In this document: positions 13,989 to 22,294 of the stretch, in pieces
How the letters are laid out: every line of letters starts with the position of its first letter
Position numbering within the stretch: position 1 is the stretch's first letter
Source: JAAYSA01 sp035367155
GTDB taxonomy: Bacteria > Bacillota_I > Bacilli_A > RFN20 > CAG-826
Reading direction: 5' to 3'
Length of the DNA stretch: 29,068 nucleotides
Assembly: GCA_035367155.1 (NCBI GenBank)
Contig: DAOSJI010000012.1
Span: 1-29,068 of the forward strand
Notes under the pieces: model-generated
Seen by the model: the letters and a program-made list of their open reading frames with translations, nothing else
Told to the model about the DNA's origin: nothing
Database searches by the model: none
Program-made: the position numbers and the translations under genes

Positions 13989-14062
13989 ACGACTTTTTTG
14001 GTTTTGTCGTGTTAGTAAAAAAATAAAAAATATGCTATAATAAATCCGGAAAAGGAATTAAT

Positions 14063-14617
14063 ATGTCAAAGAATATTTTGGTAGTTACTGGCAGTGCTAG
14101 ATCCAACGGAAATACAATGACACTTGCCCGTTCTTTTATTTCAGGCGCACGTAAAAGTGGTCATGCTGTACGCCGTTTTGATGCTGCTAATAAAAAAATT
14201 GAACCATGCAGAGAATGTGATAATTGTTGGCGTAAAGGAAAACCATGCATTGTTGCTGATGATTTTAATACAATTAGCCCGTTTCTTCATGTAAGTGACA
14301 TAATTGTTTTTGTTACTCCACTTTATTGGGGCACCTTCAGTAGCGGTACTAAATTATTTATAGATAAACTTCGCGCCTATCTATCAGATAAAAGAATGAA
14401 ACAATTACGAATTAAAGAAGCAATGATAATTTTAACTGCAGCAGAAAATAATAAAGACACTTTTGATGCCGCTTTACACACATACAAAATGCTTTGTGAA
14501 AAATTTAATTGGGAAAACAAAGGTGTTCTTTTAATTGGTGGACTTGATAATATTGGCGATATAAACGAAAAAGAAGAACTGCGCGAAGCATATGAATTAG
14601 GACTTTCCATTAAGTAA
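14063..14617 (+). CDS. Flavodoxin-like NADPH-dependent FMN reductase with a four-Cys cluster
   Basis: A 184-residue cytoplasmic flavoprotein. TGSARSNGNTMTLA (9-22) is the FMN phosphate loop, and TPLYWGTFSSGTKLFIDKL is the second flavin-contact block. Between them, C49-x2-C52-x2-C55-x6-C62 matches the compact cysteine pattern of iron-sulfur flavoproteins, so a 4Fe-4S centre is possible; many related reductases carry similar cysteines without a proven cluster. It has its own TATAAT (14036-14041) with a poor -35 and an AAAGGAA Shine-Dalgarno. It follows the CBS-nitroreductase operon but is probably a separate transcript. Confidence 0.85.
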   Translation: MSKNILVVTGSARSNGNTMTLARSFISGARKSGHAVRRFDAANKKIEPCRECDNCWRKGKPCIVADDFNTISPFLHVSDIIVFVTPLYWGTFSSGTKLFIDKLRAYLSDKRMKQLRIKEAMIILTAAENNKDTFDAALHTYKMLCEKFNWENKGVLLIGGLDNIGDINEKEELREAYELGLSIK

Positions 14618-14632
14618 TAATTAATTAGTTTT

Positions 14633-14662
14633 AAAACGAGCACCTTGTTTAGTGCTCGTTTT
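14633..14662. terminator. Terminator between convergent genes
   Basis: A perfect stem AAAACGAGCAC (14633-14643) with GTGCTCGTTTT (14652-14662), an 8-nt loop and a T run on the plus strand. It ends the flavoprotein gene and probably also serves the minus-strand ATP-grasp gene, whose stop adjoins it. Confidence 0.88.
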
Positions 14663-15862
14663 TTATTTGGTTTCTAATACTTTATCTTTAAATTCAAATG
14701 CTTCTTCAATATTTTTAAAGCGACCAATAAAATAATAATCCCCCATACCTTCTGCAAGTATTTCAGGATAAAGACCACTTAATATTATTAGACTATTATA
14801 TTTATTGAGAATTTCGTTATTAGTAAGCAAATATTTATCAATCATTTCTTTACGCCTTGTTACTTCTAGGCATATATATTGTTCTCTTTCATTATCTAAT
14901 GTGATAGAAGAGTCATTCATCATTTGTGCATATAAAGAATAGACATCAATATTAGAACCGATATTAATCATTTCAGGTGTATAAGCTCCTGCAGGTCGCA
15001 TATTTACTTCTAGACCAATATATTCTCCTTTTTTTCCAATTAAAGAATTATCATTATTTAGTTTAAAAAACTCTAAATGGACAAAACGTTTTTTTACTTC
15101 AAAAGCCTTTATTGTGTTTTTAGCCAATTTATTTAAATCATCATCTACTGGAATTGAGTAATAATAATCATCAACAAGTCCAAGACTAATTAAATGATTA
15201 GGAACAGGAAATTCGTGTGTAGTAGCAAAAATTACATTACTATTTGCATCAACAATAGCATCATAACTTACTATCTTGCCATCAACAAAACACTCACAAA
15301 TATATGGTGTTTTAAAATCATAATTAGTGAAAAACCTTGCAAAATCGCCTTCGTTTTCAATTTTATACGAATTTGAAGCGCCAACCCCGATATCTGGTTT
15401 TATAAATAAGGGATAACCATATTTTTCTATAAATGGCAGTAATTCTTCTTTAGTGGTAAAAACAACATAAGGAGTAGTTTTGACACCAGCAAGCTTATAT
15501 TTTCTTTTCATTAAAGACTTATTTTTTATAAAACCCATATCTTCTGGTTTTAAACCAGGTATATTAAAATCCTCTCGTAATTTTGCATCGCTCATTAACC
15601 AGTGTTCATTATTAGATTCAATGAAAGAAATTTTGCCATATTTAAATGCAAAAAAAGCAACTGCTTTATATAAATCCTCATAAGACTCCATATTAGGACA
15701 ATAGTAATATTCTGTTAGATTACTACTTAATTCTTCTTTTAACTCATGATAAGGAGCGTTACCAACGCCTAAAACATTAAAGCCTTGTTCTTTAAGGGCT
15801 TTTGCAAATTTGTAATAAATATCAGGAAAGTGAGGACTAACTAAAATAAAATTCTTTTTCAT
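14663..15862 (-). CDS. ATP-grasp ligase, carbamoyl-phosphate-synthase-like
   Basis: A cytoplasmic ATP-dependent carboxylate-amine or carboxylate-thiol ligase of about 399 residues. The N-terminal Rossmann-like pre-ATP-grasp region (ILVSPHFP) is followed by the ATP-grasp fold, with KPDIGVGASNSYKI, the ECFVDGKIVSYDAIVD strand pair and GLEVNMRPAGAYTPEM as the Mg-binding end. The frame extends to 15895, but the second Met (15862, MKKNFILV) matches where the domain begins; neither start has a clear Shine-Dalgarno. The substrate is not predictable. It is divergent from galE and near LicD and TagD, which could place it in surface-polymer or amino-acid ligation chemistry. Confidence 0.82.
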   Translation of the reverse strand: MKKNFILVSPHFPDIYYKFAKALKEQGFNVLGVGNAPYHELKEELSSNLTEYYYCPNMESYEDLYKAVAFFAFKYGKISFIESNNEHWLMSDAKLREDFNIPGLKPEDMGFIKNKSLMKRKYKLAGVKTTPYVVFTTKEELLPFIEKYGYPLFIKPDIGVGASNSYKIENEGDFARFFTNYDFKTPYICECFVDGKIVSYDAIVDANSNVIFATTHEFPVPNHLISLGLVDDYYYSIPVDDDLNKLAKNTIKAFEVKKRFVHLEFFKLNNDNSLIGKKGEYIGLEVNMRPAGAYTPEMINIGSNIDVYSLYAQMMNDSSITLDNEREQYICLEVTRRKEMIDKYLLTNNEILNKYNSLIILSGLYPEILAEGMGDYYFIGRFKNIEEAFEFKDKVLETK

Positions 15863-15961
15863 AACTATGGCTAGTTTAACATATTTGATAGTCATATTTT
15901 AAAGGATCAAATAATTTACTTATTTAATGTTAGTTGTTATGATTATTTGTGGAGGTTTATT

Positions 15962-16966
15962 ATGAAAATTCTTGTAACAGGTGGAACTGGATATATTGGC
16001 TCTCATACCGTAGTAGAACTATTAAATCGTGGACATGAGGTCTTAATAGTCGATAATTTAATTAATTCTAAAATTGAAGTACTTAATCATATTAAAACTC
16101 TTACACATAAAACCCCCATTTTTTATAAAGTTGACTGCACCTGCAAAAAAGAACTTCGCAAGGTCTTTTTGGAAAATGATTTTGAAGCGGTAATTCATTT
16201 CGCGGGATTAAAAGCCGTAGGTGAATCGGTTGAAAAACCAATAGAATATTATTTTGATAATTTAGTTAGTACATTAAATGTTCTTCAGTTAATGCACGAT
16301 TTTAAAGTAAGAAACATTGTCTTTTCAAGTAGCGCAACAGTATACGGAACTCCTAAAGAAGTTCCATTGAAAGAAAGTTTCCCTCGTGGAGAAACGACGA
16401 ATCCTTACGGAACATCTAAAGCAATGATAGAGCAAATTATTGAAGACTTTATTATTGCAAATCCTACTTTTAAAGCCGTTATATTACGATATTTTAATCC
16501 GATAGGTGCACACCCAAGTGGTCTTATTGGTGAAGAACCTGATGGGATTCCAAATAATTTAATGCCATATATAAGCAGAGTTGCGACAGGCGAATATCCT
16601 GTTTTGAATGTCTTTGGTAATGATTATGATACACCTGATGGAACTGGTATTCGTGATTATATTCATGTTGTTGATCTCGCAATTGGTCATATTTTGAGTT
16701 TGGAAAACATTGATAAACTTGATAATTATTCAATATTTAATTTAGGTACTGGCAAAGGTACGAGTGTTCTTGAATTAGTAAATGCATATGAAGAAGCAAA
16801 TAGTGTTGCTGTTCCTTTTGTGATTAAAGAAAGAAGAGCAGGAGATGTAGCAGTTAACTATGCTGATGTTTCAAAAGCAGAATCAATATTAGGATTTAAA
16901 GCCAAGTTTTCGATAAAAGACGCTTGTCGTGAATCATATAATTTCGAAAAGAATAAAAAAAAATAA
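15962..16966 (+). CDS. galE: UDP-glucose 4-epimerase
   Basis: Converts UDP-glucose to UDP-galactose, or their N-acetyl forms, in the cytoplasm. It has 334 residues, normal for GalE. The NAD-binding GGTGYIGSH is at 7-15, catalytic SSS is at 122-124 and the YxxxK pair is Y149/K153 in PYGTSK. YFNPIGAHPSG and the C-terminal GTGKGTSVLEL and RRAGD blocks are diagnostic. An in-frame TTG at 15947 would add five residues, but the Shine-Dalgarno GGAGG lies within that extension, so the ATG at 15962 is the start. A terminator overlaps its stop codon. The product would supply galactose for surface glycans together with the neighbouring LicD/TagD genes. Confidence 0.96.
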   Translation: MKILVTGGTGYIGSHTVVELLNRGHEVLIVDNLINSKIEVLNHIKTLTHKTPIFYKVDCTCKKELRKVFLENDFEAVIHFAGLKAVGESVEKPIEYYFDNLVSTLNVLQLMHDFKVRNIVFSSSATVYGTPKEVPLKESFPRGETTNPYGTSKAMIEQIIEDFIIANPTFKAVILRYFNPIGAHPSGLIGEEPDGIPNNLMPYISRVATGEYPVLNVFGNDYDTPDGTGIRDYIHVVDLAIGHILSLENIDKLDNYSIFNLGTGKGTSVLELVNAYEEANSVAVPFVIKERRAGDVAVNYADVSKAESILGFKAKFSIKDACRESYNFEKNKKK

Positions 16967-16989
16967 CGCGCAAAAACGCGTTATTTTTT
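16963..16989. terminator. Bidirectional terminator
   Basis: A perfect 8-bp stem ATAACGCG (16963-16970) with CGCGTTAT (16977-16984). T runs flank it on both strands. It overlaps the galE stop codon and also ends the minus-strand tagD-licD operon. Confidence 0.9.
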
Positions 16990-17002
16990 ACAAATATGAT
17001 AT

Positions 17003-17845
17003 TTAACGTTTGTCTTTAAATATATAGTCTTTATAACCAACAGTAAGAGAAAAGCCATAGTTTTTATGATGTCCTTCTCTTTTGTTTTCGGGAGGAAGTT
17101 CTAAGTAATTTCCATATTTAGCAGTTAAGTAGGCATCATAATTAGTTGGCACAATAGCTTCAATGTCTTCAAACTTAACTTTCTCCCCTTCACCATAAAA
17201 ATCTTTAGGTAAAGCCTCCTTGTTAAAAGACCAGGTATGATAACTACCGACCAATGTAGCATCATTATAATTTATTTTCTTCATGCTTTGATGAATCAAA
17301 CGTGTTAACCAATTTCCAATATTAAATGGAAGAAAAAGAAGAGAGGCAATATAACCAGGAATATCTCTCCATAATGTTTTTAAACGTGGTTTTTTCCAAA
17401 AATGACCCAAAAAAGTAAAATAGAATGCAAACCATAGTAGATATGGTTTAATGCTCTTTATTCTATTTACATTATTTTTACTCATGCCATCAATTGGAAA
17501 AATATCAATCCATACACCGTGATTTATATTATGTTGAACTAAAGTTGTTTCAATATAAGTAGTATTTGAATTGCGCAATTTCATAAAGCCATAAGTATAA
17601 CTGGGGTCAGTTTTATAGTGTTGTAAAAAATACGGCTCCTTAAATTCATCTTTTAAATTTAATAATTTCTCAAAATCAGGCCTAGGCATACCCACATCTA
17701 AATCATCATCCCAAGGAATAAAACCACCGTGTCGGATAGCTCCTAAGGCCGTTCCGCCAATTAAGTAATATTTAAGTTTGTGTTTTTCGCAAACACGAAT
17801 AAATTCTTTAAGCGAATCAAGCATGACTCTTTGAAGATCATTCAT
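17003..17845 (-). CDS. LicD-family phosphotransferase
   Basis: A 280-residue nucleotidyltransferase-fold enzyme of the LicD/fukutin family, which transfers a phospho-alditol or phosphocholine group from a CDP-activated donor onto a glycan. YYLIGGTALGAIRHGG (27-41) and the metal-binding WDDDLD (45-50) are the hallmark, followed by RPDFEKL. Its start overlaps the tagD stop by 4 bases (ATGA), so both are made together. Because TagD makes CDP-glycerol, the likely reaction is glycerol-phosphate addition to a surface polysaccharide or teichoic-type polymer. This is inferred from context. No licABC choline genes are in the window. Confidence 0.9.
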   Translation of the reverse strand: MNDLQRVMLDSLKEFIRVCEKHKLKYYLIGGTALGAIRHGGFIPWDDDLDVGMPRPDFEKLLNLKDEFKEPYFLQHYKTDPSYTYGFMKLRNSNTTYIETTLVQHNINHGVWIDIFPIDGMSKNNVNRIKSIKPYLLWFAFYFTFLGHFWKKPRLKTLWRDIPGYIASLLFLPFNIGNWLTRLIHQSMKKINYNDATLVGSYHTWSFNKEALPKDFYGEGEKVKFEDIEAIVPTNYDAYLTAKYGNYLELPPENKREGHHKNYGFSLTVGYKDYIFKDKR

Positions 17846-18237
17846 TTGTTCAAGTCTTCCTTAATTGAGGTAGTGCTAACATCTGGAGTACGAGGCAAGT
17901 AAATAACTTCGCAATATTCTTTTAAATCATCAAACTTACCAGTCCAATCATCACCCATGACAAAAACATCAACATTATGTTTTTTGATATCAAAAACTTT
18001 TTGCTCCCATGTGTTCTCTGGAATTACTTTATCAACATATCGAATTGCTTCTACAAGGATTTTGCGTTTTTCATATGGGAAATAACATGTTTTCCCCTTT
18101 ATTTCGTTAAACTCGTCCGTACTAATTGCCACAATTAAATAATCTCCTAATGCTTTAGCTCTTTTAAACAAGTTAATATGTCCATAGTGGAGAAGATCAA
18201 AGGTACCGTAAGTAATCACAATCCGTTTTTTATTCAT
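17842..18237 (-). CDS. tagD: Glycerol-3-phosphate cytidylyltransferase
   Basis: Makes CDP-glycerol from CTP and sn-glycerol-3-phosphate. It has 131 residues, the standard length. The nucleotide-binding GTFDLLHYGH (11-20), the central EAIRYVDKVIPE and MGDDW, and the closing RTPDVSTTSIK match TagD. It is the first gene of a two-gene operon with LicD. A TTGCAA/TATAAT promoter ends 6 bases before the ATG and no Shine-Dalgarno fits, so translation is probably leaderless. The choice of ATG is supported by family alignment (KRIVITYGTFD). Confidence 0.93.
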   Translation of the reverse strand: MNKKRIVITYGTFDLLHYGHINLFKRAKALGDYLIVAISTDEFNEIKGKTCYFPYEKRKILVEAIRYVDKVIPENTWEQKVFDIKKHNVDVFVMGDDWTGKFDDLKEYCEVIYLPRTPDVSTTSIKEDLNK

Positions 18238-18243
18238 ATAAAC

Positions 18244-18271
18244 ATTATATGTTATATATTTGAATTTGCAA
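18244..18271 (-). promoter_or_regulatory. Promoter of tagD-licD, implying a leaderless mRNA
   Basis: On the minus strand TTGCAA (18271-18266) and TATAAT (18249-18244) are 16 bases apart. Only 6 bases separate the -10 from the ATG, so the transcript should begin at the start codon. Confidence 0.6.
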
Positions 18272-18346
18272 CGATTACAAGGGCTACATTTATCATGTTA
18301 AATGTTATAATTAAAATATAATCATAAACATAGTGAGGTAATAATT

Positions 18347-19252
18347 ATGGCAAGAGAAGAAATGAAAATGGTCAGAGAAGACCAAACCGTTGCTTATGGT
18401 TTAGCATGGATAATTGATAAACCTATTGCAAATGTTGTAATAGCAACAGGAATGGAAGAACACAGCGGTCGTTATGATGACTTCGCAAAATTTCTAAATA
18501 AAAACGGATATAACGTTTATTGTCTTGATTTTTATGGACAAGGACAAAACGTTACTAAAGGAGGAGAAAAATTAGGTTGTGTTCCCCGCAGTGCTTTTAG
18601 AAAATATGTAACTACACTTTATGAAATGATACTAAAAATTAAAGTTTCGACGCTACCAGTGTATTTGTTTGGTCATTCTATGGGCTCTTTTCATGTGCAA
18701 GATTATATCCAAAGGTACGGGGCTCATATTGATAAAGCCGTTTTAAGTGGCACTAACGGAAAAGATATTCTTTCTAAGATGGGGTTTTGGATTTCAAAGC
18801 TTGTTGTTACAAAAAAGAATTATAATAACCCATCTAAGTTTTTAGCTTCACTTGCCATTGGCGCATATCAAAAATCAGTTAAAGACAGAAAATACGATTC
18901 TGATTGGATTTCTCATGATGAAGAAATAGTTCGTAAATATGAAGAAGATCAATTATCAGGAAAGGGAAGCTCAAACGGATTTTATTTTGAAATGTTAAAA
19001 GGAATTAATCGTCTCCCTAAAAAACAATTCATGCTTAAAATTCCTCATCGTCTTCCAATCTTGTTAATTGCTGGCGATCAAGATCCTGTCGGTCACTACG
19101 GGAAAGGTGTTTTAAAATTAGAAAAAGCATATCGTAAAGTAGGACTAATTGATGTTCAAACGATTATTTATGAAGGAAAGCGTCATGAAGTATTAAATGA
19201 AATTGGGCGCGATAAAGTTTACGATGATGTTTTAGCATTTCTTAAAAAATAG
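18347..19252 (+). CDS. Alpha/beta hydrolase, monoacylglycerol lipase/lysophospholipase type
   Basis: A 301-residue serine hydrolase likely to cleave monoacylglycerols or lysophospholipids. The nucleophile elbow is GHSMGS with Ser111, the acid is D246 in AGDQDPVG and the base is H280 in EGKRHEVLNE. The N-terminal EEHSGRYDDFAKFL block is typical of the PldB/MGL group. No signal peptide, so it is cytoplasmic. GTGAGG serves as Shine-Dalgarno, and two overlapping TATAAT boxes (18306-18311, 18317-18322) lie in the AT-rich divergent region shared with tagD. It is followed after 14 bases by a GH13 gene, forming an operon. Confidence 0.87.
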   Translation: MAREEMKMVREDQTVAYGLAWIIDKPIANVVIATGMEEHSGRYDDFAKFLNKNGYNVYCLDFYGQGQNVTKGGEKLGCVPRSAFRKYVTTLYEMILKIKVSTLPVYLFGHSMGSFHVQDYIQRYGAHIDKAVLSGTNGKDILSKMGFWISKLVVTKKNYNNPSKFLASLAIGAYQKSVKDRKYDSDWISHDEEIVRKYEEDQLSGKGSSNGFYFEMLKGINRLPKKQFMLKIPHRLPILLIAGDQDPVGHYGKGVLKLEKAYRKVGLIDVQTIIYEGKRHEVLNEIGRDKVYDDVLAFLKK

Positions 19253-19266
19253 AAACGAGAAGACTT

Positions 19267-20517
19267 ATGTTAATTTATCAAGTTTTTGTTCGCAACTTTT
19301 CAAATGAGGGCACTTTTGCAGGGGTTATTACGAAATTAGATGAAATATGCAAACTAAAACCCTCATACTTATATTTATTACCTATTCATCCAATTGGTAT
19401 TAAAGATCGCAAAGGCGATATAGGTAGTCCTTATTCAATTAAGGATTATTTAGTTATCGATGAAGAATTAGGTGGGGAAAAGCAGTTTACTCTTTTAATT
19501 GAAGAGTGTAAAAAAAGAAATTTAAAAGTTATGATCGATATCGTCTTCCATCATACAAGTCGGGATGCTATCTATATTGAAACTAATCCTGAATGGTATA
19601 TTTATAAAAATGGACGACTTGCAAATAAAGTTGGTGATTGGAGTGATATCGCGGATCTAGATTTTGATAACCAAAGTCTTCAAAAGTTCTTAATAGACGT
19701 TTTGCTACATTATGTAAGGATGGGTGTCGAAGGTTTTAGATGTGATGTAGCTAGTTTGGTACCCGTTAGTTTTTGGCAAAAAGCAAGAAAAAAAGTTCAT
19801 GAGATTAATCCAGATGTTATCTTTTTGGCTGAATCTATCGAACCTAGTTTTATTGAATATGTTAGAGGCCTAGGTGAATATGCTGCTACTGATAAAGAAT
19901 TATACGAAGATGCATTCGATGTTTTGTATGACTATGATATATACCCAACGCTTAAAAATTATTTAAAAACTGAAAAAAACCTCCAAAAGTTAGTTCATGT
20001 ATTAAATAAGCAAAATGAAATTTTAGGCGAAAGATATTTTAAACTAAGATTTTTGGAAAATCATGATCAAGAGAGAATTAGTAAATTATCAACTGGAAAA
20101 AATCAACTATATAATCTGATTGCACTATCTTTTTACTTACCAGGCAGTTCTTTTATCTATGCTGGGCAAGAGTTTGGAATAAAAAAACTACCAAATCTAT
20201 TTACTAAGGATGTAGTAGATTTTAAAGACAAAGATTTATCAATTTATAATCAATATTTAGAAGCTATTGACTTTAAAGAAAAATATGGGAAACACCTTTT
20301 TAATAAATTTAAAGTAACTAAATTAGGAAAGCATTTAATTTCTATTGAAACTCAAAATAAACAAGATAAATTTATTGGATTATTCAATTTAAGTGAAAAG
20401 GAAGAAATTTGTGTAGTAGAGGAAACGGAAATTATAAACTTACTTAATAATGAAAAAGTTGAAATTAAAAATAATCAAATAAAAGTTCTTAAACCCATAA
20501 TTTATAAAGTTTTATAA
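19267..20517 (+). CDS. Short GH13 alpha-amylase-family glycosidase
   Basis: A 416-residue (beta/alpha)8 glycosidase acting on alpha-glucans or malto-oligosaccharides. The nucleophile is D160 in GFRCDVAS, the acid/base is E189 in FLAES and the stabiliser is D267 in ENHDQ. Conserved region I reads DIVFHH (91-96), with His in place of the usual Asn. It lacks a signal peptide and starts directly at the barrel (MLIYQVFVRNFS), and domain B is small, so it is one of the shorter GH13 members and cytoplasmic. The C-terminal beta domain is about 60-80 residues. It is downstream of the lipase in one operon. Exact specificity is not readable. Confidence 0.88.
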   Translation: MLIYQVFVRNFSNEGTFAGVITKLDEICKLKPSYLYLLPIHPIGIKDRKGDIGSPYSIKDYLVIDEELGGEKQFTLLIEECKKRNLKVMIDIVFHHTSRDAIYIETNPEWYIYKNGRLANKVGDWSDIADLDFDNQSLQKFLIDVLLHYVRMGVEGFRCDVASLVPVSFWQKARKKVHEINPDVIFLAESIEPSFIEYVRGLGEYAATDKELYEDAFDVLYDYDIYPTLKNYLKTEKNLQKLVHVLNKQNEILGERYFKLRFLENHDQERISKLSTGKNQLYNLIALSFYLPGSSFIYAGQEFGIKKLPNLFTKDVVDFKDKDLSIYNQYLEAIDFKEKYGKHLFNKFKVTKLGKHLISIETQNKQDKFIGLFNLSEKEEICVVEETEIINLLNNEKVEIKNNQIKVLKPIIYKVL

Positions 20518-20598
20518 AGTTACGATGATTTGTAAAACAACTAATAAAAATCAAAAACCATTTAAATATGTGTATAATGTTAACCTAGGAAGGTGTTT

Positions 20599-21075
20599 AT
20601 GAAGAAGAAGTCTTTTAATTCTGTAATTAGTACAAACCGACGAGCTTCATTCGATTATTTTTTATCGGATTTTTTGGAGGTGGGAATTGTACTTAAGGGC
20701 ACAGAAATTAAAGCAATTCGTCAACATAAAGTAAGTTTAAAAGACACTTTTATTTATTTTAAGGATGGTCAAGCTTTTATTGCAGGCCTTCATATTCCTC
20801 AATACGATAAAGGAAATCTTTTTAATCATGAGCCTGAACGAACTAGAACACTTTTGATGCATAAACGTGAAATTAGAAAATATGCTGCCAAGGTTCAAGC
20901 AGAAGGATATACTTGCGTTCCAACTAAGATGTATTATGTTCGTGGCCGAGTAAAAATTGAAATCGCTCTTGCTAAAGGTAAGAAAACATACGATAAACGT
21001 GAAGCGATAAAAACAAAAGATATCGAACGAGAAATTAGAAGCAATTTAAAAAGAAGTACACGCGATGACAATTAA
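20599..21075 (+). CDS. smpB: SsrA-binding protein
   Basis: Binds tmRNA and brings it to stalled ribosomes for trans-translation. At 158 residues it has the normal length, with NRRASFDYFL at the start, LKGTEIKAIR, the HEPERTRTLLMHKREI block and the basic C-terminal tail after YDKREAIK. A GTG at 20593 could add two residues, but AGGAAGG is positioned for the ATG at 20599. A TATAAT lies about 20 bases upstream. folC begins 11 bases before its stop, so smpB-folC-folT is one operon. The ssrA gene itself was not seen in this window. Confidence 0.97.
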   Translation: MKKKSFNSVISTNRRASFDYFLSDFLEVGIVLKGTEIKAIRQHKVSLKDTFIYFKDGQAFIAGLHIPQYDKGNLFNHEPERTRTLLMHKREIRKYAAKVQAEGYTCVPTKMYYVRGRVKIEIALAKGKKTYDKREAIKTKDIEREIRSNLKRSTRDDN

Positions 21076-22294
21076 TGATGTCAAAACATTTTTACTAGAT
21101 AGAGATAGTCGTCAATATGAAAGACGTTCATATGACAAATTTTTAAAAGAGGTCAATTTTTCTTTTGATAAACCTGCCATTCATATAGGTGGTACGAACG
21201 GAAAAGGGAGTGTTACAGCTTTTTTAGTAAACGCTTATTTAGAAGAAGGTTATCTCGTGGGCGCATTTAATTCACCGCATTTAGATCAAATTAATGAAAT
21301 GATAACACTAAAAGGTGTTCCTATAAGCGATGAGGCGCTAATTCATTACATAAATAAATATTATGAAAAAATTATAAAATATAATTTAACCTTCTTTGAA
21401 ATAATGACGATAGCAGCGTTATCTTACTTTACTGATATGAATGTTGATATCGCAATTATAGAAGTGGGTATGGGCGGATTAATGGACGCTACAAACATAT
21501 TTACTCCCATCCTTTCAATAATTACTAGTATTAATCTTGAACACACGCAATATCTAGGTAATTCGCTTGCTGAAATTGCTAGACATAAAGGCGGCATTAT
21601 TAAGGAAAAGACACCGGTTTTGCTTGGTTATACCAACAAAGAGGCCGAAAATGTCATAAAAAACATATCATTACAAAAACAAGCCCCTTTTTTAAAACCA
21701 TCACTTCCTTTTAATGTTGAGGTTAATTTAGGAGGGCTTACTTTTTCTTATAATGAAATACAAAATATTTATTTACCAAATATTTTTGCTACCTATGAAG
21801 CTAGAGATGCATCAATTGCAATTGAGGCAATTAAAATACTAAGTAAAGTTTTTCCGGTTGATGAGAAAAACTTAAAAAAAGGTTTTGCAAAGACCGTTAT
21901 CCCGGCTAGATTTACTATTGTAAGTTCAAAACCCTTAATTATTGTAGATGGGGCCCATAATCCAGCAGCAGCGATGAAACTAGTTAACAGTGTTAGAGCT
22001 TTTACAAACAAAAAAGTCGATTTAATATTTGCTAGTTTTAGAGATAAAGACGTGGATGGGGAACTACAAATATATAGCATGCTTTGTAATAGCATTAATT
22101 TAACAACATTTAATCATCCACGCGCAAAACAAAAAGACGAATATTTCTATAGCCAATTTCCGTTTTATGAAAATTATCGGGATTTAATTAAAGATAAAAT
22201 GTCCAAATTAGGCGAAGATGAAGTATTATTGATAACAGGATCACTAGCTTTTGCAGGTAAAGTTGTAAACGAGTTTAAGGAAGGAGTCTACTAA
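21065..22294 (+). CDS. folC: Folylpolyglutamate/dihydrofolate synthase
   Basis: Adds glutamate residues to reduced folates so that they stay in the cell. It has 409 residues with the Mur-ligase-like P loop GGTNGKGSV (42-50), FNSPHLDQINE, the GMGGLMDATN block and DGAHNPAA in the C-terminal domain. It overlaps smpB by 11 bases and its TAA shares a base with the ATG of the folate S-component (TAATG). Coupling with a folate transporter gene and no folate biosynthesis genes nearby suggests that the organism imports folate and traps it by polyglutamylation. Confidence 0.94.
   Translation: MTINDVKTFLLDRDSRQYERRSYDKFLKEVNFSFDKPAIHIGGTNGKGSVTAFLVNAYLEEGYLVGAFNSPHLDQINEMITLKGVPISDEALIHYINKYYEKIIKYNLTFFEIMTIAALSYFTDMNVDIAIIEVGMGGLMDATNIFTPILSIITSINLEHTQYLGNSLAEIARHKGGIIKEKTPVLLGYTNKEAENVIKNISLQKQAPFLKPSLPFNVEVNLGGLTFSYNEIQNIYLPNIFATYEARDASIAIEAIKILSKVFPVDEKNLKKGFAKTVIPARFTIVSSKPLIIVDGAHNPAAAMKLVNSVRAFTNKKVDLIFASFRDKDVDGELQIYSMLCNSINLTTFNHPRAKQKDEYFYSQFPFYENYRDLIKDKMSKLGEDEVLLITGSLAFAGKVVNEFKEGVY

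Noticed and set aside
13987..14012. Terminator after the VTT gene
   Set aside because: The ACGAC/GTCGT stem has five pairs and a 12-base loop and is not followed by a T run.
14377..14643. Minus-strand open frame opposite the flavoprotein gene
   Set aside because: It is antisense to a gene with clear motifs and its start lies inside the terminator stem.
20518..20598. Tetrahydrofolate riboswitch before smpB-folC-folT
   Set aside because: The leader is only about 80 bases, AT-rich, without the paired elements of such a riboswitch.
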